Assembly: GCA_029990205.1 (NCBI GenBank)
Contig: JAPEKQ010000012.1
Span: 1-64,000, forward strand
Length of the DNA: 64,000 bases
Origin: a bacterium
GTDB lineage: Bacteria; Joyebacterota; Joyebacteria; Joyebacterales; Joyebacteraceae
Direction of reading: 5' to 3'
Program-made: the position numbers and the translations under genes
In this document: piece by piece, positions 1 to 8,069 of the stretch
How the letters are laid out: the number at the start of each line of letters is the position of its first letter
Numbering within the stretch: the first letter of the stretch is position 1
The notes under the pieces: generated by a model
What the model was told of the DNA's origin: nothing
The model's input: only the letters and a program-made list of their open reading frames with translations
The model's database searches: none

Positions 1-1691
1 TCAAGCTCCTCCGCCGCCTCCTCACGCTCCTCCGGCGACATCCAGTAGTCCTCGCGTGTCAGCCAGATGTACTTGAGCATGTACTGCCCGTCGTCGGTCC
101 TTGAAGCGAACGTCAGGCGCTTGCCGTCGTCGGTCCAGCGCGGCTGGAAGTCGTCGTTCGGATGAAGCGTGACGTTGATCGGCTCGCCGCCGTCGGCTTC
201 GAGAATGTAGATATCCTCTTTGTGGCCGAGGTTCGTGCGGGAGAGCGCGATCCACCTGCTGTCGGGCGACCAGTCCATGTGAAGGATGTCCGCATCGGGG
301 AGCCTCTGACGCTGGCCCCCGCCGTCGGCATCCATGAGCCAGAGGACGTCGGGACCGCGCAGGAACGCGACGGTCTCGCCGTCGGGCGCGATGTACGGAC
401 TGTCATCGTCCTCATCCGACTCCGTCAGCCGGGTGACGGTACGCTTGAGCGCCTTGCCGAGAAGCGGCTCCCCGTCCTCGGCAGAGCGGACGGCGAAGAG
501 ATCGTAGTTCCCGTTCCGGTCGGATGAGAACAGCAGTGTCTCGCCGTCGGGCATCCACGCGGGGTCCTTCTCGCGGGCGGCCGTCGTGGTGATGCGCATC
601 GAGCGCCCCGGGTCTCCATCCTCCAGCGGACAGACGAACAGCTCGCCACGCGCGATGTAGGCGAGCTGGTCCTCATCCGGGCTCAGCGCGTACTGCGAGA
701 CGTTGTTCGAGAGCGTGTAGCGAAGATCGACGTTCCACTTGTCGTCGCTCGGGGCGTCGATGACAACCTCGTACGGGTCGCCGCCGCCGGTGTCGACGGC
801 CCAGATCCCGGCGTTCCACTCGTATGCGATGAGTGTCCCGTCCGCGGAGATCTCGGCCTTCTGCACGCCGTCTTCGGTGTGGAACGTCAGCTGGGTCGGG
901 CCCGACACGACGCGGGGCTCGCCCGCGCCCGCCTCCGGGAGCTCGACCTCGGCCATCCAGATGTTCGGCACGCCGTCGTCCCGCTCGGACATGAAGTAGA
1001 GCGTCCGGCCGTCGGGGCTCCACATCGGGCGGTCGTCATCCATCGGCCAATCGATGAGGCGATAGCTCGGTCCGCCGTTGTAGGCGCGAACCCATATATT
1101 GCGTGATGCGCTCCCGCGGTAATGCTTCCGCCACCAGGAGGAACTCCCGGTGACGAACGTGATCCAGTCGCCGTCCGGGGTCACCGTCACATTGTACGCG
1201 TCGTCCGCCACGAGCCGCCGCGGCATCCCGCCACCAGCGGGGATCTCGTACGGCTCGTTCTCGGTCGTGTCACGACGCGACACGAAGAGCACGGACTCCC
1301 CATCGGGCGACCAGCACTGGACGGCATCCCATGCGTCGTGACACGTCAGCTGCGTCGCGGGACCGCCGGTTGCATCCATCAGGTAGACGTCATCGTTGCC
1401 CGTCCGGTCCGATGAGAACGCGATGGTCTTCCCGTCGGGCGACCAGGCCGGGAGGTCGTCGTACGACTCGTGGATCGTGAGCCTCATCGCCCTGCCACCC
1501 CCGGCGGGCACCCTCCAGATGTCACCCATGTAGCTGAACGCGATGGCGCTTCCGTCCGGCGATGGCGCCGGCTCACGACCGATGACGTGCTGCGCATCGG
1601 CGGCGGCAGCCGCCTGGCAGACCGTGACGGAGATGAGCAGGGCGAGCGCGAGTGCCGCGATGCCCCCGCCGGTCAACGTGCGTGCGGACAT
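1..1691 (-). CDS. Tricorn-type protease, N-terminal beta-propeller part (cut by window edge)
   Basis: The frame is open from ATG at 1691 to the window edge (563 codons, no stop), so only the N-terminal half is present. A signal peptide of about 31 residues comes first. It is followed by repeated beta-propeller blades of the type W-SPDG-(K/R)-T-(I/L)-(A/Y)-F-S-S-(D/E)-R, for example AWSPDGKTIAFSSDR and LYFMSERDDGVPNIW. The sequence HTEDGVQKAEISADGTLIAY followed downstream by IARGELFV matches tricorn-family propellers rather than plain TolB. By family knowledge, tricorn adds a PDZ domain and an S41-like serine protease C-terminally and degrades peptides. Here the catalytic part lies outside the window. 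A GGAGG ribosome site stands 4 bases before ATG. The signal peptide implies periplasmic action. Alternative: a TolB-like propeller fused to another hydrolase. Confidence 0.8.
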   Translation of the reverse strand, partial: MSARTLTGGGIAALALALLISVTVCQAAAAADAQHVIGREPAPSPDGSAIAFSYMGDIWRVPAGGGRAMRLTIHESYDDLPAWSPDGKTIAFSSDRTGNDDVYLMDATGGPATQLTCHDAWDAVQCWSPDGESVLFVSRRDTTENEPYEIPAGGGMPRRLVADDAYNVTVTPDGDWITFVTGSSSWWRKHYRGSASRNIWVRAYNGGPSYRLIDWPMDDDRPMWSPDGRTLYFMSERDDGVPNIWMAEVELPEAGAGEPRVVSGPTQLTFHTEDGVQKAEISADGTLIAYEWNAGIWAVDTGGGDPYEVVIDAPSDDKWNVDLRYTLSNNVSQYALSPDEDQLAYIARGELFVCPLEDGDPGRSMRITTTAAREKDPAWMPDGETLLFSSDRNGNYDLFAVRSAEDGEPLLGKALKRTVTRLTESDEDDDSPYIAPDGETVAFLRGPDVLWLMDADGGGQRQRLPDADILHMDWSPDSRWIALSRTNLGHKEDIYILEADGGEPINVTLHPNDDFQPRWTDDGKRLTFASRTDDGQYMLKYIWLTREDYWMSPEEREEAAEEL

Positions 1692-1744
1692 GGTCCCTCC
1701 AGAGAGCGGGTCGCCGCGGACGAGGCCGCGGCGTCTGTGAGATA

Positions 1745-2371
1745 TCAGTAACGTTCGTAGACGGTGTCGGTCAGGTGGCAGTTCTCGTTCCACTGCACGA
1801 TGACGTATCCGGCCCCGTTCTGTCTCAGAACGGAGAAGCCGGCGTTGTCCATGTAGAAGTGCCAGAAGTAGCCCGCGGTCATCCCGAGAACCGCGCCGGC
1901 AAGCACGCGGATGACGGAGCGGTGTGAGACAATGGCGATCCGCTCGCCGTCGTGCTTCGCCGCGAGTTCGTCGAGCCTCGGGAACGCCCGCGCGCGAACC
2001 TCCGCAAGTGTCTCGCCGCCCGGGATCCTCAGCAGTTCAGGCTCCGTGGTCCACTGCGCCCACGCCTCGGGCTGCTCGAGTCGGACGGCCTCCTTCTTGG
2101 CGCCCTGCCACTCGCCGAGGTTGATATTGTGGAAGGCCTCATCGACGACCGGCGTGATGCCGTGTCGCCCGGCTATCGGTGTGGCGGTGTCGAGCGCCCG
2201 CGAAAGCGGGCTCGAATAGACAGCCGCGATCGGCTCGCGAGCGAGCGCTGCCGCCGTCGCCGCGGCTTGCTCCCGTCCCGTGTCGTTGAGTCCCACGTCG
2301 TACCGCCCGCGGAACACACCTTCACGATTGAACTCGGTCTCCCCGTGTCGCACGAGCACGATGTCGGTCAT
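1745..2371 (-). CDS. Histidine phosphatase family protein (phosphoglycerate mutase-like)
   Basis: A 208-residue cytoplasmic protein beginning MTDIVLVRHGETEF. RHGE at residues 8-11 carries the phospho-accepting His9, and the second histidine is in IVSHRSV in the C-terminal half. This is the histidine-phosphatase (PhoE/CobC/GpmB) superfamily. The substrate cannot be told from sequence; candidates include phosphosugars, alpha-ribazole phosphate and 3-phosphoglycerate. I chose the ATG at 2371, which has GGAGA 4 bases upstream and puts RHGE at the usual distance from the N-terminus; the longer reading frame adds an unconserved Pro/Ala-rich leader. It lies 8 bases after the esterase gene and 53 bases before the tricorn-like gene, so the three may be co-transcribed. 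Confidence 0.85.
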   Translation of the reverse strand: MTDIVLVRHGETEFNREGVFRGRYDVGLNDTGREQAAATAAALAREPIAAVYSSPLSRALDTATPIAGRHGITPVVDEAFHNINLGEWQGAKKEAVRLEQPEAWAQWTTEPELLRIPGGETLAEVRARAFPRLDELAAKHDGERIAIVSHRSVIRVLAGAVLGMTAGYFWHFYMDNAGFSVLRQNGAGYVIVQWNENCHLTDTVYERY

Positions 2372-2379
2372 GGGGTCTC

Positions 2380-3591
2380 CTAGCGCTTCGGGAAGAGGAA
2401 GGCAAGCGCGCGCGGGAACCGCGACGCCCACGCGTGTTCGTTGTGAACTGCGCCTTCGTCCTCGACGTACTTGAGATTCCTTCCGAGTTTCATGCCGTGG
2501 TCGACGAGCGCGTCGCGCACGGTGCGATGAAGTTCAATGGCGTCTGTGACTCCGTCCCGGTTCCGATCTCCTCCCTCCGCGGTCCCCATATCGATCCAGA
2601 GACGCGTGCCGGACGCCGGGCCGCGCGCCTTGATGCGGCGAACCATGTCCTGGTTCGCGAAGCCGTACGATGTCGACATCGCGCCGATCCTGGAGAACAC
2701 GTCGCGGTGTTCCCATCCGAGGTAGAGCGAACAGACGCCGCCGAACGAAGACCCCATCACGCCGGTATTGGCGCGATCCGGCTTGGTACGGTAGTTCTCG
2801 TCGATGAACGGCTTGAGGTCGTTGATGATGAAGTCGGCGTAGAGTTCGGCTCCACCGCCCTCGCCTCTCGATGAGTCGACGGCCGGCGTGTACTCGTACG
2901 CGCGGTTGCTCGTGTTGTAGATGCCGACGATGATGAGCGGCTCGACCTGTCCTTCCTCGATGAGACGGTTCGCCGCCTCATCGACGCCCCACTCGACACC
3001 GATGAACGAGGTCGAGGCGTCGAACAGGTTCTGCCCGTCGTGCATGTAGAGCACCGGGTAGCGGCGTTCCGTCTCTTCGCGATAGCCCGGCGGGAGAAGC
3101 ACGATGATCGGACGGCTGTTCCCGAGACGGGTGGCCGCGAAGTCGTTGAGGATCTCCACGTCCCCCGTGATGGTGTCGCGCGCGGGGCCGGCCGAGAAGT
3201 CCATCCAGTTGTCCACCTCGACGTGGACCGTCTCGTCACCGACCACGACGTGCGTCCGGTCGGCGATCTCCTCGAAGCGAGGCCCCTTCTCCACGGACTC
3301 CCACGTCCCCCGCGTGAACTTGAATCTCAGCTCGGAACCCACAGGAAGCACGAGCGTGATGGCGTAGACACCTTCGTCGATCCGCCCGAGTTCCACCTTC
3401 CCCGGATCCCAGGGACCGAGCGCCGGGAGATTGCCGGCTATGTAGAGCTTCGCGTCCGGCGGTGTGTACTCCGGCACGTGGACCCGGAACGTCAGCATGG
3501 CAGGCCTCTCCTGTGACACGGCGTCGACCGCCGGCAGAGCGAGAATGAGAGACAGTGACAGCAGCGCGCAGAGCGCAAATCTATTCCGCAT
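2380..3591 (-). CDS. Secreted esterase with N-terminal starch-binding-like domain
   Basis: A 403-residue exported protein. Residues 1-30 form a signal peptide. Residues 35-130 (TFRVHVPEYTPPDAKLYIAG, NLPALGPWDPGKVEL, LPVGSELRFKFTRGTWESV) look like a CBM20-type starch-binding fold. Residues 155-403 are an esterase of the Fes/EsxA/PHB-depolymerase type. GxSxG is at 280-284 with nucleophile Ser282, the likely acid is Asp334 (WIDMGTAEGGD), and the likely His is His386 (HNEHAW). The start at 3591 has a GGGGG ribosome site at good distance; an upstream in-frame ATG would bury the signal peptide. Siderophore esterase, feruloyl esterase and general alpha/beta hydrolase activity all remain possible. 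A weak promoter-like TTGCGG-17-TACTCT lies just upstream. Confidence 0.8.
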   Translation of the reverse strand: MRNRFALCALLSLSLILALPAVDAVSQERPAMLTFRVHVPEYTPPDAKLYIAGNLPALGPWDPGKVELGRIDEGVYAITLVLPVGSELRFKFTRGTWESVEKGPRFEEIADRTHVVVGDETVHVEVDNWMDFSAGPARDTITGDVEILNDFAATRLGNSRPIIVLLPPGYREETERRYPVLYMHDGQNLFDASTSFIGVEWGVDEAANRLIEEGQVEPLIIVGIYNTSNRAYEYTPAVDSSRGEGGGAELYADFIINDLKPFIDENYRTKPDRANTGVMGSSFGGVCSLYLGWEHRDVFSRIGAMSTSYGFANQDMVRRIKARGPASGTRLWIDMGTAEGGDRNRDGVTDAIELHRTVRDALVDHGMKLGRNLKYVEDEGAVHNEHAWASRFPRALAFLFPKR

Positions 3592-3676
3592 GATATTCCC
3601 CCCCGGAAAGAGTACCGCCGCCACGCGCGGGCCGCAAGACCGCTGGCGCTGGCGCGGACGTACGTCCGGTCTGATG

Positions 3677-4120
3677 TCAGTCCTCGACCGACAGCGAGAT
3701 GAAGGCGTATGTCAGAACCGCGCCCAGCAGGGCGCCCCAACCGAAGTACGCGCTCGTGGCAACCCGGACCTCATCCACTCGCGAGAACGGATGCCGCTCG
3801 CGAACGAGAACATCGAACTCCCGAATCTCGACCGCGGTCCCCACGGCGAGTCGGCCGACGAGGACGACGGGTTCGCCTCCACGCTCGACGACCATCAGCG
3901 ACTCGGTCTTCGGATACGACCGGTCAAACACGATCTGGCCGTCCTCGGTCCCGATGAGAGTCGCCGGGAAGCTCCTCCCCTCCGTCGTGATGACCGTGGC
4001 GGACACGCCCGGCTCATCGAAGTACTGAGAGGTCTCGAGCGACGCGCAGCCGGTCAGCGTCGCGACCAGCGCGACGACTCCGATGGTGGCGAATCCCCGA
4101 GTGAGAAGTGGTCGTCTCAT
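3677..4120 (-). CDS. Putative lipoprotein with C-terminal membrane helix (paralogue of upstream gene)
   Basis: A 147-residue protein with a basic N-terminus, a hydrophobic stretch and a lipobox LTGC, so it should be a lipoprotein modified at about Cys25. The body is beta-rich (TTEGRSFPATLIGTEDGQIVF) and resembles the VTVTGEVVSGRLLSLDGEEIVV stretch of the neighbour at 4117-4497. Both also end in a hydrophobic segment, here YFGWGALLGAVLTYAFISL. Its ATG overlaps the stop of that neighbour as ATGA, so the two are translationally coupled. I do not recognise a family. The small repeated beta unit could be an Sm- or SH3-like fold; no function is assigned. Confidence 0.7.
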   Translation of the reverse strand: MRRPLLTRGFATIGVVALVATLTGCASLETSQYFDEPGVSATVITTEGRSFPATLIGTEDGQIVFDRSYPKTESLMVVERGGEPVVLVGRLAVGTAVEIREFDVLVRERHPFSRVDEVRVATSAYFGWGALLGAVLTYAFISLSVED

Positions 4121-4497
4121 GGGCCCACCCCCTTGACGACCGCGGCGATGAGCACGCCTCCGGCCACACCGACGACTGTGCTGATGACGGGACCCCACGT
4201 TGATTCGCTCTTCGTCTTGTGGACCGTCGCGGAAGCAACCTCCTCCATCGGGAAGCGCCGGTCGCTCTCCTGCCCGGTCGCGCGCCTCGTGACCCGGACG
4301 ACGATCTCTTCGCCATCGAGCGAAAGCAGGCGGCCGGAGACGACCTCGCCGGTGACGGTGACGATGCGCACACCAACATTCCCGCCCTGCTCACCGACGG
4401 CTGAGACCGGCATGTGCCGGGCGCAGCCCGAACCGACCGCGAGGAGAAGCACGACCGGCAACGCGACGAGGCTCCGTATCGTTCGAAACATCGTCAT
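4117..4497 (-). CDS. Putative lipoprotein with small beta domain and C-terminal membrane helix
   Basis: A 126-residue protein with an N-terminal signal ending in VGSGC, a plausible lipobox. A short beta domain follows (VTVTGEVVSGRLLSLDGEEIVV), then a polar stretch and a hydrophobic C-terminus (VISTVVGVAGGVLIAAVVKG). Its ATG at 4497 overlaps the stop of the DUF1858-like gene as ATGA, and its own stop overlaps the next start the same way. The GGAAGG ribosome site is about 8 bases upstream. It is paralogous to the following gene by architecture. No catalytic motif is visible and I do not recognise the family. Confidence 0.7.
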   Translation of the reverse strand: MTMFRTIRSLVALPVVLLLAVGSGCARHMPVSAVGEQGGNVGVRIVTVTGEVVSGRLLSLDGEEIVVRVTRRATGQESDRRFPMEEVASATVHKTKSESTWGPVISTVVGVAGGVLIAAVVKGVGP

Positions 4498-4712
4498 TGC
4501 GAACCTTCCTTTGCCTCGAGCATCGCGTTGAGCTCCCCCACGATGCGGTCGACGTCCTCGATGCCGCGCCTGCGGGCCAGGTCCCCGATCGAGCCCCAGA
4601 ACGGCTCACCACAGACGAGACACGGGAGGCCCTGCTCGATCAGATACCCGTTTGCCTCGGGGAGCAGCTCGAGCAGATCGTCGATGCTCGTGGAGCCGGT
4701 GATTCGCGGCAT
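4494..4712 (-). CDS. Small DUF1858/ScdA-N-like protein with CxxC
   Basis: A 72-residue protein, MPRITGSTSIDDLLELLPEA onwards, with QGLPCLVCGEPFWGSIGDLA in the middle. The pattern of a short helical start, a Cys-x-x-Cys pair (Cys31, Cys34) and a following helical SIGDLARRRGIEDVDRIV is that of DUF1858 and the N-terminal domain of ScdA/RIC-type proteins. Those are often linked to Fe-S or redox functions, but no role is shown here. The start at 4712 has GGAGAG close upstream; the much longer in-frame extension runs through the opposite gene and is rejected. It leads a three-gene operon with two lipoproteins, all joined by ATGA overlaps. Confidence 0.75.
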   Translation of the reverse strand: MPRITGSTSIDDLLELLPEANGYLIEQGLPCLVCGEPFWGSIGDLARRRGIEDVDRIVGELNAMLEAKEGSQ

Positions 4713-4799
4713 CTCTCTCCTCGCTCCGCGTCCGCCCGTTAGAAGACGCTTGCGGCTCCTGTGGGTGAACGGGTAGATTGGGTGCGTCTCACCATTGGA

Positions 4800-5216
4800 A
4801 TGGAGGGCGAAGTGGCCGACGCAACACCGAAGCAGTTCAAGGGCTGGAGGATGATGACCCTCCTGGGCGCCATTCTCGCTCCCGTGTTCGCCGTGCTCTG
4901 GCTCGGTCTTGCGCTCAACGCTAACTCTACTTCCTTCGCTCTCGCGTTGGCAAAGATCATCTTCGCGATGATCGCCGTCGGCGCCGGGATCCTCGGGATG
5001 CGCTGGTCGACGACCGGAGGCGCCGTGCTGGCGCTTCAGACCCTCGTCGCGCTTGCCTGGGTCCTCCTCCGTCTCGAGGTCTACCCGCCCCACGGGTTGA
5101 TTCGCACCGTCCTGCTGCTCATCGTCCCGCTGGCGGTCTCGAGCGTCCTGCTCATCTTCGCCGGCGGTCTGCGCGCGGGGACGTGGCCTCCCGGCCGGTT
5201 TCACGCTTCATCCTGA
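4800..5216 (+). CDS. Small multi-spanning membrane protein
   Basis: One of only two plus-strand genes I accept. About 138 residues with four hydrophobic segments: MTLLGAILAPVFAVLWLGLA, FALALAKIIFAMIAVGAGIL, AVLALQTLVALAWVLL and VLLLIVPLAVSSVLLIFAGG. It contains no catalytic motif and I recognise no family. The start could be ATG 4800 or GTG 4761; I prefer 4800 although neither has a strong ribosome site. It is divergent from the DUF1858-like gene (87 bases between starts). It converges on the glycosyltransferase at 5152-6306, the two 3' ends overlapping by 65 bases. Confidence 0.55.
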   Translation: MEGEVADATPKQFKGWRMMTLLGAILAPVFAVLWLGLALNANSTSFALALAKIIFAMIAVGAGILGMRWSTTGGAVLALQTLVALAWVLLRLEVYPPHGLIRTVLLLIVPLAVSSVLLIFAGGLRAGTWPPGRFHASS

Positions 5217-6306
5217 TCCCGTCCCGCAGGATCGACTCCAGTTCCGAGATCATCCTGTCCATGCTGAAGCTGGCCGCCGCGCGTGCCGCGGCCGCCGCGC
5301 CCACCCGAAGCGCCAGCTCCGGGTTCTCCAGCAGACGCATCAGCGCTCCAGCCAGAGCGTCGACGTCGGCCGGAGGCACCACGAGCGCCTCCACCCCGTC
5401 GCTGACCGCCTCCGCGGTTCCGGACACCTCGGTCGCCACGATCGATGCGCCGACCGACATGGCCTCGAGAAGCGTGTTCGCCATTCCCTCGTTCACGGAT
5501 GAGAGCGCGTAGACATCGGCGGCCGCGATGATATCCCGGACATCCCCGCGATGACCGACAAGATGGATACGGCCATCGACGCCCGTGCCTGCGGCGCGCG
5601 CCTCGAGCTCCTCCCGCTTTCCGCCCTCGCCGAGGATGACGAGGTGCGCGTCCTCGTGCGCGGCTGCCACGTGTGCGAACGCGTCGATCAGGTGGTCGAA
5701 TCCCTTCTGATTCGTCAGTCTCCCGGCGCCGCAGATGACACGCGCGCCGTCGGGCACGCCGAGTTCGCGAAGCGCTCTCCGACCCGCCTCGGGGTCCGCG
5801 GGAGCGGACGACACGCCGTTGTGGAGCACGCGCACCTTCGAAACGTCGAACCACGGCGTCAGCGCCAGTTCGTCACGAATGACACCCGAGTTCACGATCA
5901 CGACATCAGACAACGGTCCAAAGACCTTGCGGCGCTTGTTGTCGTCGAGAAGTCTCCGGCGTAGACCGAGACGGAGCGCGACAAGCGGATGGCCCGCGCG
6001 GCGCGCGGCGATGCCGCCCATCCAGTACTCGCGCTGCTTCGTGAGGATGACGGCATCCGGCCGCTTCCGCCGGAGCAGCCGGATGAGTGCATTGAAGCCG
6101 AAGGGATTGAGGTCCCCCCAGAGTCGGACGCGCTCGTGCGGGATGCCGCGTCGCTCGAGTTCCGCGCGAACCGGCTCGTGCGTGTAGAACACGCTGACGT
6201 GGTGACCTCTTCGCGCCAGGCCGGCGGCTGCCTCGGAGGCCCACTTCTCGTTGCCGCCCCAGGATGTCGAGGTGATCCCGACGATGACTGTCAGCGCGTC
6301 GCTCAC
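5152..6306 (-). CDS. Glycosyltransferase family 4 (GT-B fold)
   Basis: A 384-residue GT-B enzyme. The N-terminal acceptor domain begins VIVGITSTSWGGNEKWASEA with a GGNEK loop. The donor domain has GAGRLTNQKGFDHLIDAF and the EX7E-type region VNEGMANTLLEAMSVGASIVAT, as in GT4 enzymes that use nucleotide-sugars. The start is GTG at 6306, overlapping the THEP1 stop as GTGA, with GGAGG 9 bases upstream. It is the last gene of the valS-GT9-GT4-THEP1-GT4 chain. The likely role is in a surface glycan or lipopolysaccharide core; donor and acceptor are not predictable. The Arg-rich last 15-20 residues overlap the convergent gene and may be a non-conserved tail. Confidence 0.85.
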   Translation of the reverse strand: MSDALTVIVGITSTSWGGNEKWASEAAAGLARRGHHVSVFYTHEPVRAELERRGIPHERVRLWGDLNPFGFNALIRLLRRKRPDAVILTKQREYWMGGIAARRAGHPLVALRLGLRRRLLDDNKRRKVFGPLSDVVIVNSGVIRDELALTPWFDVSKVRVLHNGVSSAPADPEAGRRALRELGVPDGARVICGAGRLTNQKGFDHLIDAFAHVAAAHEDAHLVILGEGGKREELEARAAGTGVDGRIHLVGHRGDVRDIIAAADVYALSSVNEGMANTLLEAMSVGASIVATEVSGTAEAVSDGVEALVVPPADVDALAGALMRLLENPELALRVGAAAAARAAASFSMDRMISELESILRDGIRMKRETGREATSPRADRRRR

Positions 6307-6917
6307 GGGAGGTCATCCTCCGGCGGCGGCTCCGGAGACCGCAGGTCGGGTGGCGGCTCCGTCGGCGACGCCGACGCGCGTCGCTTCGCGGCGCGCTCGA
6401 TGAGCGTGCTCATGGCGTCGGCTATGGTCTCGACGAGATCCTCCCGGTTGAACTCGGTGACCGTGATGACGCGGATGTCGTCGCGGCCGCGGACGGCGTC
6501 GAGGAAGGTGTTGCGGCGGTCCTGAATGGTCCCGAGAACAGGGACAGGGGAATCGAGCGCGGCGCGAACCGCGTGCATGAAGCGGTCGGAGCAGAGCTCC
6601 ATCCGGCCGATCTCGTCCATCACGACGAGCTCGCTCGCCGTGACCGCGCGCTCGATGGCCGGAATGCCGATGCTCTCGAGATCGTCCTTGTTGACGCCGT
6701 ACCGCGAGACGCGGTACGGGCTCACCAGGTCCTTGCGCGCGAGCACGCCTCGCGCCCCATCTACGGCAACGATGTCGAAACCGATACGCTGTCCGCCTTT
6801 GCGGACCTCAACCGTGGTGAACCCGCCGGCGTTCACGTCGAGCTCGGTGAGGACCGAGCGGATGAGCGTCGTCTTCCCGACGCCCGGCTGTCCAGTTACG
6901 AAGAGGTTCTTGCGCAG
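6303..6917 (-). CDS. THEP1-type nucleoside-triphosphatase, probable CTG start
   Basis: A 204-residue P-loop NTPase of the THEP1/NTPase_1 family. Walker A GQPGVGKTT is at residues 9-17, TTVEVRKGGQRIGFDIV and YRVSRYGVN follow, and Walker B is VVMDEIGRMEL. The family hydrolyses NTPs; its cellular role is unclear. The frame has a stop just upstream and no ATG, GTG or TTG before the P-loop. The first GTG (6836) would delete Walker A. A CTG at 6917, preceded by GAGGT at the right distance, gives the usual family N-terminus (xRKNLFVTGQPGVGKTT). It begins 33 bases after the GT4 stop and overlaps the next GT4 start as GTGA. The Pro/Ser/Glu-rich C-terminus is not family-conserved. Confidence 0.85.
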   Translation of the reverse strand: MRKNLFVTGQPGVGKTTLIRSVLTELDVNAGGFTTVEVRKGGQRIGFDIVAVDGARGVLARKDLVSPYRVSRYGVNKDDLESIGIPAIERAVTASELVVMDEIGRMELCSDRFMHAVRAALDSPVPVLGTIQDRRNTFLDAVRGRDDIRVITVTEFNREDLVETIADAMSTLIERAAKRRASASPTEPPPDLRSPEPPPEDDLP

Positions 6918-6950
6918 GTGGTACCTCGCGTTCGATGAGCCACGCGCGGG

Positions 6951-8069
6951 TCAGCGTCGCGCGGCAAGGATCTCGCGGTAGAGTTTCACGTGCTCCTCGA
7001 CCATCCGATCGATGGTGAGGTTCTCGCGGACGAAGCGCGCGCCGGTCGACGCCAGTCTGCCGGCGAACTCAGGATCGGCCAGGAACCGCTCGATCGCCGC
7101 GGCCAGCGCCGCCGGGTCTTCAGATGGGACCAGCAGGCCGGTCTCCCCGTCGCGGACGAGCTCGCGGTTGCCGCCGACGTCGGTCGCGACGACCGGCCGG
7201 CCGACAGCGAGCGACTCGCGGACCGCGCCCGAGAGCCCCTCTCCCGCGCGCGGTGAGTTCACGGAGACATCGAGCGCTGCGAGAATGGTCGGCACGTCCG
7301 TCCGATAGCCGAGCGCATGCACGGAACCCTCGAGCCCGAAGCTCTCGATGAGCGCACGCATCTTCTCCTCATCGGTCCGATGCCCCGCCAGGACGAACCG
7401 GACGTCCGGACGCGTCTTCACGATCTCCGCGGCGGCCCCGAGGAAGATGTCGTGCCCCTTCCACCCGTGATAGAAGTTCGCGACCTTGCCGACGAGCACC
7501 ACGTCCTCACCCAACCCGAGTTCGCGGCGGAGTTCCATCCGGTCACACGCCGCCGTGTACCGCGCCGGGTCGGAGCCGCTGTAGATGACGGTCACGCGTT
7601 CCTCGGGAACACCGTACTCGACCAGCACGTCCTTCACGCCTTCCGAGACCGCGACGATCCGGGCGACGCGCCCCGAGGTGTACTTGAGCCGGCTCCCGGC
7701 GTTGTCCTTCGGCTTGAAGGACACACGGCGGGAGACGACGAACGGCCTGCCGGTTGCAGCGGCCGTGAGCAGTCCGAGCGAGTGAGCGTGCGCGCGGTGC
7801 GCGTGGACGATCTGCGCCCCGCGGGTGCGAACCATGTGCGAGAGCTTCGCGATGGTCACAGGATTGAGTTCGGAGCGCATCTCCATCCCGACCACATCGA
7901 CTCCCGCCGCCTCGGCGCGTTCGAAGAGGATGCTCCCGGGCGTACAGGCAAGCGCGACCGTATGACCCCGTTTCTTGAGACCGGCGACGAGCTCAAAGGT
8001 CTGGGACATCGCCCCCGTCCACGAGGGAGCCTCAATGAGATGGAGCACGGAGAGGCGGTCGTCAGGCAT
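6951..8069 (-). CDS. Glycosyltransferase family 4 (GT-B fold)
   Basis: A 372-residue GT-B glycosyltransferase starting MPDDRLSVLHLIEAPSWTGA. It has an N-terminal Rossmann domain (VHAHRAHAHSLGLLTAAAT), then KVANFYHGWKGHDIFL and a donor-site region GEGLSGAVRESLAVGRPVVA with the EX7E spacing. It belongs with GT4 enzymes that build bacterial surface glycans; specificity cannot be given. I start at ATG 8069, which has GGAAG upstream and overlaps the GT9 stop by 8 bases. The longer frame adds 21 non-conserved residues. It sits between GT9 and THEP1 in one translationally coupled chain. Confidence 0.87.
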   Translation of the reverse strand: MPDDRLSVLHLIEAPSWTGAMSQTFELVAGLKKRGHTVALACTPGSILFERAEAAGVDVVGMEMRSELNPVTIAKLSHMVRTRGAQIVHAHRAHAHSLGLLTAAATGRPFVVSRRVSFKPKDNAGSRLKYTSGRVARIVAVSEGVKDVLVEYGVPEERVTVIYSGSDPARYTAACDRMELRRELGLGEDVVLVGKVANFYHGWKGHDIFLGAAAEIVKTRPDVRFVLAGHRTDEEKMRALIESFGLEGSVHALGYRTDVPTILAALDVSVNSPRAGEGLSGAVRESLAVGRPVVATDVGGNRELVRDGETGLLVPSEDPAALAAAIERFLADPEFAGRLASTGARFVRENLTIDRMVEEHVKLYREILAARR

